The notes beneath the pieces are model-generated. The model saw only the letters and a list, made by a program, of their open reading frames with translations, was not told the DNA's origin and made no database searches. A stretch of DNA of 64,000 bases from Arenicola marina (Eukaryota; Annelida; Polychaeta; Arenicolidae): the NCBI GenBank assembly GCA_964019135.1, contig OZ025257.1, forward strand, positions 19,185,971 to 19,249,970. The letters run 5' to 3'. Both the position numbers and the translations under genes were made by a program. This document shows positions 56,250-64,000 of this stretch, piece by piece (position 1 is the stretch's first letter; each line of letters starts with the position of its first letter).

Positions 56250-58175
56250 TCTGTACCGCCTGCCGACGCTCGACCTACCGACCGACGGATCATCCCTGGG
56301 GAGGCGTCTCGTTCAAGTGACACGGCTGTCTGACAGTCCATGACGTCTGCAATGAGGTCCAGACGGATCACTGACAGCCGATCCCTCTGGTCGGCCGCTC
56401 ATCGCTCGGCTTTGAGGCCCAGTCGGTGTTTTTCTCTGGCTGCATTCATCTGGAATGTATATTTCATAAATGTTCCGCTTGTCAATGGTACAACCGAGCA
56501 AGATATTGTTTGCATGACATTAACGCAGTGTCCTTTCTCGTCCGTTGTCTCTTTCCAGTCATTTGTCGCTCCTTATGCCTGTGGCCCTTGGTCGCTCATT
56601 CTAACCTGTCTATCTCACACCCTCTCTCCCTGGCTTGCTGCCCCTCAATGTTTCCATGCCAACGAAGCAGGGTGACTACAGCCTGGTCTTATGATACCGC
56701 GGGCTCAAGTATTCTGGGCAGTCAAAAGGTTCCCCTTATTCAAAACCAAAACCCGCGGCTGCAAAAAAGAACGAAAGGACCCAAAGGAAGAAAGCCGTTC
56801 TCGCCCCCGCTTCTTTTGAGCCTCAACTCACAGGAACCCTCTGGTACCCTTTGCCCCAGCGGTACGCCCTTCCCAGCCAGACCGCCCCATCCCACCGACC
56901 ACCGGCCCCAATCACCAGAGAGGCCAAGATCAAATCAATGTCGTGTCGCATCCGATGATTAAAGAGAGCTGCCCCTGTAACATCAGAATACTTACCAGCG
57001 CCCGACCGATATATCTCACTCCACAGCCGAGCCCCAGCCTCCACAGCTCTCAGTGTACCCCCGCCCCCCCCCTCACCCAGCTCCCCTGAGGGGCCGACTA
57101 TTGGACTTCTATACGGAAGGGTGCATGGCTGATACAGGTAAGGGATTGGTATGTTGCCCAAATTAGTTCCGCTTCTACCGCACTCCGCTGTATTAGTGCC
57201 GACAGCTGCATTCTCAAAAGCCTCGCATTAAAGGAAGTTCGTCTTCCGTTCACCGTATGAATTTAAATTCATTCGCAATTTTTTTATTGACCCAAGTGAC
57301 ACGACTCTGCGATACATGTCTCACTCTTCCTTCAGGACCGAAGGTTGTTGGCATCAGACCTGAGCATATGTATTGTTTCACAATGAACCAACCCTTCAGC
57401 AATCGTTGCTTTAAGTGGCCACCATACATTCCTGTAGGGAAAATAGGCATGCTTACCTTGATGGTCAGCCGTAATTAATACTTGAGAGAGTATTTCAAAT
57501 ATTTGCAATCATTTCCTCTTTTACGCCTTTATTATGAATAGAAGTTCATATACATTGATAGATGTAGGCTTTGATCTTATATCTTGATGAGAATGCTACT
57601 CATATAGAACACAATTGAGCAGCGCACACTTTTGAATATCAATATGTCTGAGTTGCTCCTATAACATTTTCTGAGAAGGAATAGTTGAAAACATGACTAT
57701 ACTCTCTCATCTTGATGCTGCATGTCTAATGCTCTTTAAAATACCTTTGGCATGCAAATTTTCGACACTATGCTGCTCTGAGTTGTAACTCACTTCATGT
57801 CGGTGTTCTCATCACAGATTCAAGTCTCTCTCATTAGCTTAAGGGCCGGCACTCCTGCGTCGATACAGATAAAAGTTTAGCCGTCATTCTGGGGCCGTAA
57901 GTGCGCACTGGCGTAACACGGCGGTAGACTCATGTGGAAATACATCTGACGGCCATGACGCTTACATCAATTCTTTGCCATCAATATCCGTCTTTAGTGT
58001 GCATTAGGTAGGGATAATTTGTCATGGGCATGGCCTATCGTGTGGGTTGACCGCCTCTCCGTGTCGAATGAACGTTACCTGCACTTTTTGTAAGCGCACT
58101 GTCGGTAAGACAGATCTGTTGGGAGGCTACGTAATGATATCATAGGCGGACGGATGTGACATACATGCATGAACA
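56250..58175. repeat. duplicated unit, first copy (partner 60.45-64.0 kb)
   Basis: Direct, diverged duplicate of 60448-61334 plus 62915-64000. Landmarks: TGCCGACGCTCGACCTA, CGGATCATCCCTGGGGAGG, CAATGGTACAACCGAGCAAG, CACCGACCACCGGCCCCAAT, GGCTGATACAGGTAAGGGAT, GGCCGGCACTCCTGCGTCGA. Frames up to 178 codons occur here but are not conserved in frame in the second copy, so I do not call a gene. A shorter diverged piece lies at 59740-59990. Confidence 0.88.
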
Positions 58176-59740
58176 TATGTAATACTGGGCTTTGACGGAA
58201 ATGAGAATCAGATTGCTTATGTACTGCCGGTATCGTGGGCTGCAGGTAAAGCCACATGGTAAAATATCGGTGGAAGATACCATAATGACTACACAGTCAT
58301 GGATAAGGACTCAGGGTGGTAATTTTGAACCACATAACGATCACTATGCCTTGTGACAACGACTGGTAGAAGGAGTGTGCTAAAACAAAGACATTATTAC
58401 TTGGAAAAGGTTTCTTTAAAGACTGCTGAACAAATACCAACAGAGATGGAATACCAAGTCCGACATTCGTCTTTTTGCTGGATATGTTGGGAAAATGAAT
58501 CGTTTGAAATGGCACTGGAATGACCTCATGTTTCTAAAATTTTGATTATGTTTGCCAAAACACATTTATGCTGCAAATCGTTAATCGTTTTCAATTAACG
58601 TCACATGTGCGTGTGCATATACAATATAGCGTATTCGGCACATACCTGCCCCCGGGCATTGGCAAAAAGGGGCTTAAGATTAACTTTTGATTAGTCAGTA
58701 CGCAATATTATTGACACAAGTCTTGGCCGAGTCCCACGGAAGGGAAACATGAGGACACGAAAGGCGTTCTCTTGGATCTGTCGATAGCCAATTTGAGGTC
58801 AAACAAACCCAGTTTCTTCGTTCGCGGGTATGGCGGAGAGGAGAAGGTACGATCATGTTGATGACGCCATTGTAAAACATTGCGGCCCTCTCTGCCATGC
58901 TTTACCTCAATGTCTGACCCCCGTGACAGATTATCAGTCTTTCCCGCTGCTGTTTGCGGCCAGCTATTGTGAAGGCGGTTGACGAACTGAAATTTATGAC
59001 ATGTGCTTTGTGAGGGCGGCGATGACCGCCATAACTGAGGCTGTATCACGAACCACCGTTGGTCTGTGGAGGATCCAATGATGATGAAGATCGCTGCTTT
59101 TCATTCTGTGACCGGGGCGCATGGTGCAAAGGCGACTTTTTCTAGGATATCCTGTTCCATCCAAAGTCATTAATAATAGACCTGATGTTGGCTTATGACA
59201 ACCGAGGATATTTGGTTGGTAAGGGTCACAATCAATGAAGGTCATTCCAGTCCATGTGTTGTAGATATCACTTTCGGAACCAAGTTGACCCCCCAAGTGT
59301 GATCTAGTTTTTGTCGTCATTGTTATGATGCAATATGTTTGAGGTACCACTTTATTCAATACACGGAGCGACGACGATCACGGGTTAACGTTGATGATAG
59401 ACTATCCACATGCCGATTGGATGGCGATATTTAATTACCAATTCGTTTTCCGGTGCGGCTTACCAAGTGTTCAAAGGTGCACGTTCATCCTTGTCGCACA
59501 CAAGCCGAAAGCAGGATCCTGACAGACAATGAACAATAAACATTCGCCATCAAGCGCCTAGCTGTTGTGGTCCGTATTCACCCTTATGCACTTACAGCAT
59601 TTTAATCACCATAGGGCAGGATAAACGGCCAACGCGCGCAGAACGGTTTAGAGTTGCAATATGATATACTGGTTCCTGTTGATTCGATAAATTGAAAAAT
59701 TTAATTTACCTGTTTGTACTTATCTGTATTATTTACTTAT
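58175..59740. other. unassigned, with a transposon-like coding fragment
   Basis: Minus-strand frames 58994-59359 (121 codons) and 58708-59049 (113 codons) overlap. The first shares short peptide strings (LDGTG, PGH, HRPT) with 19.5-19.7 kb. This is probably an old mobile-element fragment of unknown class. Confidence 0.35.
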
Positions 59741-59990
59741 AAATGTTCCACTTGTCGATGGTAACACCGAGAAACATATTTTCGTGACTTGCGTTCAGAA
59801 AAAGGTAACGCAGTGTTCTCTCTGATCATTTGTCTGTTTCTAGTCATCAGTATCTCTGGTACTTTGCGATATTTTCCCATACAGACTCGTATAAAATCAA
59901 CTTGACTTCTATTTCGCCGTGTTGGACAAGTATGTCGAATGGCCATTGACTTGACTATTGGATAATCTAATTAAAAGCAGACATGTGCAG
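59740..59990. repeat. diverged third piece of the duplicated unit
   Basis: AAATGTTCCACTTGTCGATGG, ACACCGAG and GTAACGCAGTGTTCTCTCT parallel 56463-56545 and 60664-60750. Confidence 0.6.
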
Positions 59991-60447
59991 ACCACTTTTG
60001 TCCAAGATGTCCAGGAATCTTGACACATTTAGTGTAGTGTTATCTGTGCAACTGTCTCGATACAGACACAGAGTATTCTTCGATACAGAACAGAAGGACC
60101 CAGAACAGTAAGGGCTGATGTCTCACCACGCCATACGAATGAAATATGGGTAAACAAGTTTACAAACCAAGGTAAATAAACACACGTCTTTTACTTCAAA
60201 TTGGCTCCGAATGATAAAAAATAAACATTAAGGGATTTCCAGCCGTCAATTGCGTGATACTTCATTCACAAAATTTATTTAAAAAAACTCAAACGGAATA
60301 TTGCTTTGCTTTGTTTATGCCTGGCAACATAATTTAGGATCTTTCATGAAAATATACATCGATTCGGCGACCCTTTTGTGCCAAATCGTCAATAAAAGGT
60401 GTCTTGTTTCAGGTCCACTTATTACTATGGTTTCGGTTACCATGGTT

Positions 60448-63400
60448 GTGTACCGCCTGCCGACGCTCGACCTATCGACGGACGGATCATCCCTGGGGAG
60501 GGGTCACGTTCAAGTGACACGGCGGTCTGGTAGTCCATGACGTCTGCAATGAGATTCAGACGGTTCGCTGACAGTCGATGCCTCCAGTTGACCGCTCGTT
60601 GCTTGGCTTTGAGGCCCAGTGGGTGTGTTCTCTGGCTGTGTTCATCTGGATTATTCATTTCATAAATGTTCCGCTTGTCAATGGTACAACCGAGCAAGAT
60701 ATTGCTTGCATGACATTCGTTCAGAAATAGGCAACGCAGTGTCCTTTCTCGTCAGTTGTCTCTTGCCAGTCACCTGTCGCTCCCGATGTATCTAGCACTC
60801 GATCGCTCGTTCTAACCTATCTCACCCCCTCTCTCCTTGCCGTTCTGTCCCTCAATGCTTTTATGCCAACAAAGCAGGGAGACTACAACCTAGTCTTGAG
60901 ATCTCGCAGGCTTCAGCGTTCAGGCAGCCAAAGGGTTTCCCTGAGTCAACACCAAAACCCGGGGCAGCTGCAAAAAGAAAAAGAAGGAGGCAGGGAAAGG
61001 AAGCCGTTCTCGCCGTGGCTTCTCTTGAGCCTCAACTAACAGGAACCCTCTGGCACCCTTTGCCCCAGCTGCACGCCCTTCCCAGCCTGAACGCCCCATC
61101 CCACCGACCACCGGCCCCAATCACCAGCGAGGCCAAGATCAAATCAATAGTCGTGTCGCATCCGATGATTAAAGAGAGCTGCCCCCTGTAGCATCAGACT
61201 ACTTACCAGCGCCCGACCGATATATCTCACTCCCTCAGACTCCAAAGCCGAGCCCCAGCCTGCACAGCTTCCAGTGCCCCCCACCCCCCTCCCTTTTCCC
61301 GCTCCCCTGAGGGGCCGACTATTGGACTTCTAGCGAGCGTAAGCGAGCTCCTAAGGTAACTCATGCATGCATGCACGTTTTGCATGCACGTTTTCGGATT
61401 CGGAGTAAATATCAGCTGTACATAAATATATTCAGGCAAAGAGAGGTCGAAGCCTATTATGTCATGTCTTAAATAATGAAATCATCTGCCCCACAAAATT
61501 AACGAGTAAAGTATTCAATGTTAACACTGGATGTAGGCTTAAGGTAAGCCACCCATAATAGCAAGGTAAACGAGCTCTGTATTTGTGATTATTTTATGAA
61601 AGTATGCCCAATTACACCCCTTATGGTGAATTTTTAGGATACTTTACCGACCCGTTAAAAAAATATTCTCCATTTTCCAAGTATACCCCCATTTCACAAA
61701 ATGACCAAAACTTGACACCTACCACGAATATGTAATTTTTCTACAATTCAGCTCAAAATTAAGTCAATATCATCAGTAATAGCTCTTTGGAAAGCCTAAA
61801 CCTTGTGCAATAGAGGAATGATATTCAACAATGTAAATAGTAGCCACAAAAAATAACAGAATGGCAATAATAAAGTGCAGTTATGCAAAAACATGACCGT
61901 TTTTGCCAAAATTCGAAGTCACCACCTTCACAAAATTGGCTATAATTTCATCAAAAATGAAAATCATGACAACAAACCACGTTTAAAAACTTCTAAAAAC
62001 ATGGTTCTTGCAACAAAAATAAAGAAAACTATAGGTAGCCGTGCAAATTTCCCGAGAAACACGTCCTGAAACTTGAAAATGTTATTTCAGAAATATTTGT
62101 TGGAGCAGCTTATTTCACGCCAATTATGGGGTAATTTACGCCTTGTGCTCACATTTTAATAAATCTGGTTATATATAATGGTCTCCGATATAATTATGAT
62201 CTACACGAATGTTTTCTGAACTATTTACACGTTTTCTGCATGTTTTTTTCTTGAATATTCAGAATTTATCACGAAGAGCCATTCTCGGGGAAATACCCTG
62301 TGAATGACGTCACGAATTGGGGATTCCCTGTGAATGACGTAACGAGTTAGACATTCCCCTTTCACTGACACCCGCCGATGTTTGTCGATGTTTACCGAGG
62401 TCTTCTCTAAATCGCCGAAGCTTATAATACGATGTTCTATTAATTTTACCTATGTCACCACTTCTTTTGCTGCGTTTTATTCGTGCTTTGTTTCATAAAG
62501 ACTGCTTGAAATATCAGGGCTACAGCCCGCCGATGTTTGCCGATGTTTACCGAGGTCTGCTCAAAATCGCCGAGGCTCATTATGGGTGGCTTACCTTAAA
62601 ATTAAAGTTAATTTATAAGCGACGCGCTAAATGTCTGTTGCCAAGCAGAGCGCTCTTGGTGATCGCCCATCGGCTGCTGTCATAGTGAGTAGTTGTGACG
62701 TCAAAATGCTATAGACATGACGTCACAATGGGAGTTCCTAAGCAACCGAATGATATGCCACAAGCACGTGCATGGTATACGTCATCCCGCCAAAGATTCT
62801 TTATGGCAAGCCGAAGTGAGATTAATTTTGAATATTAATCTAGATGTATACCCTTGGAATATCTGAATTAATAAATATACGCTCGCATTTTTTAGGTAGC
62901 ACCTATCAATTATTATACGGAAAGGTGCTTGGCTGATACAGGTAAGGGATTGGTCTGTTGCCCAAATTAGTTCCGCTTCTACCGCATACCGCTGTATTTG
63001 TGCCGACAACTACAATCTCAAATGCTTAAGCGTCGCATTAAAGGGAATTTGTCTTCCGTTCACTGCATGAATTTAAACTCATTCGCAAATGTTTTATTGA
63101 TCCAATTGACACGACTCTTCGATAATTGTGTCTCACTTTTCCTTAAGGATCGAACGGTTGTTAGCATCAGACCCGAGCACAAGTCTTGTTTCACAATGAA
63201 TCAAACCCTTTACAAATCGTTGTTTTAACTGGCCACAATAGATTACTGTAGGGAAAATAGACACGCCTACCAAGATGCTCGACCGTCATTAATGCTTGAA
63301 AGAGTATTTCAAATTGCTGGAACAATTTTTTCTTCCACACCTACATTATGAATAGAAGTTCATATACATTGATGGATGTAGTCTTTGATGTTATATCTAG

Positions 63401-64000
63401 ATGGGAATACTACACATATGGAACACATTTGAGCAGGTCACACTTTTGCATATCAATATATGTGAGCTGCTACTTATAACATTTTCTGAGAAGGATTAGC
63501 TGAATACATGACCATATACTCTCTCATCTTGATGCTGCATGTCTGATGCGCATTAAGATGCCTTTGGTATGAGAACTATTTGTGGTCACCCTGCTGCCCT
63601 GAGTTGTAACCCACTTTAATGCCGGTGTTCTCGTCACAGCTAAATTAGAAAGGTTTCACCTTTCTTATTTAGCTTAAGGGGAGGCCATCCTGTGTCGATA
63701 TAGATAAGATTTTGGCTGTCATTATGGGGCCGGAAGTGCCCACTGGCGTAACGCGGCGGTAGAATCATGTGGAAAAACACATCAATGCTTTGCCACCAAT
63801 ATCCGTCTTTAGAGTGCATCCGGTAGGAGTAATTTGTCATGGTCACGACACATCGTGTGGGTTGACCGCCTCTCCGTGTCCATTAAACGTAATCTGCACT
63901 TTTTATAAGCGCATTTTCGGGGAGACAGATTTGTTGAGAGCCTACGTAATGACATCGTAGGCGGACGGATAAGTTATACATGCATGTAATAAATATGTAA
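60448..64000. repeat. duplicated unit, second copy, interrupted
   Basis: 60448-61334 equals 56250-57107 and 62915-64000 equals 57108-58175. About 1.58 kb is inserted between GACTATTGGACTTCT and ATACGGAAAGGTGC. The copy runs to the window edge. Confidence 0.88.
61539..62599. mobile_element. 1.06-kb non-autonomous DNA transposon, TTAA target sites
   Basis: GGTAAGCCACCCATAAT at 61543-61559 is perfectly inverted as ATTATGGGTGGCTTACC at 62579-62595, and both are flanked on the outside by TTAA. A TTAA target duplication is the hallmark of piggyBac-type transposition, although the terminal bases are GG rather than the usual CC. The element has no transposase frame. Its right half is shared with the relic at 18670-19045. 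It accounts for two thirds of the insertion in the second duplicated unit. Confidence 0.85.

Noticed and set aside
56426..56962. 178-codon plus-strand frame as a gene
   Set aside because: The duplicate at 60.6-61.2 kb does not keep the frame open.

Overview
This looks like a stretch of a large, repeat-rich animal genome, most likely a marine invertebrate. Amphioxus, hemichordate, echinoderm or mollusc are all possible, and I cannot fix the phylum. The signs are short exons with GT/AG boundaries, tRNA-derived SINEs, 5'-truncated non-LTR retrotransposons, non-autonomous DNA transposons with terminal inverted repeats, several minisatellites and almost no long open frames. No rRNA, complete tRNA, CRISPR array or prokaryotic operon is present.

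The one recognisable gene family encodes a small, secreted-type protein whose last three exons (A, B, C, about 200 residues) form one atypical von Willebrand factor type D (VWD) domain. Six loci carry pieces of it: an exon C relic (about 3960-4237, -), G0 (14370-15890, +, open), an exon B relic (about 19880-19990, -), G1 (25113-25418, -, exon C only), G2 (33013-34405, -, open) and G3 (40922-42243, -, dead). G0 and G2 are the best candidates for working genes. Each lies about 0.9-1.1 kb downstream of a conserved block with a TATTTAAAG motif. The first coding exon was not found.

Region by region: 1-2.2 kb holds unassigned sequence and two minisatellites (35-bp and 38-bp units). 2.2-11.8 kb is a patchwork of dispersed repeats, with a LINE fragment, a SINE and a cluster of inverted repeats. 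13.1-15.9 kb is G0 with its promoter-like block. 16-24.7 kb is repeats and relics, including a GT-rich minisatellite. 24.7-43.7 kb is a tandem array on the minus strand: G1, spacer S1, G2, spacer S2, G3 and a diverged third spacer. S1 and S2 are nearly identical. G2 is a hybrid of G1 and G3, with the switch inside exon C. 43.7-49.6 kb is AT-rich DNA plus repeats that are inverted copies of repeats at 2.2-10.5 kb, so the window has a partly scrambled palindromic layout around the VWD cluster. 49.6-55.8 kb is AT-rich with no recognisable gene. 55.8-64 kb holds a diverged direct duplication (56.25-58.2 and 60.45-64.0 kb), the second copy split by a 1.06-kb TTAA-flanked transposon.

The main biology here is birth, hybridisation and decay of a secreted VWD gene family in repeat-driven DNA. 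I saw nothing that supports a defence or biosynthetic system.
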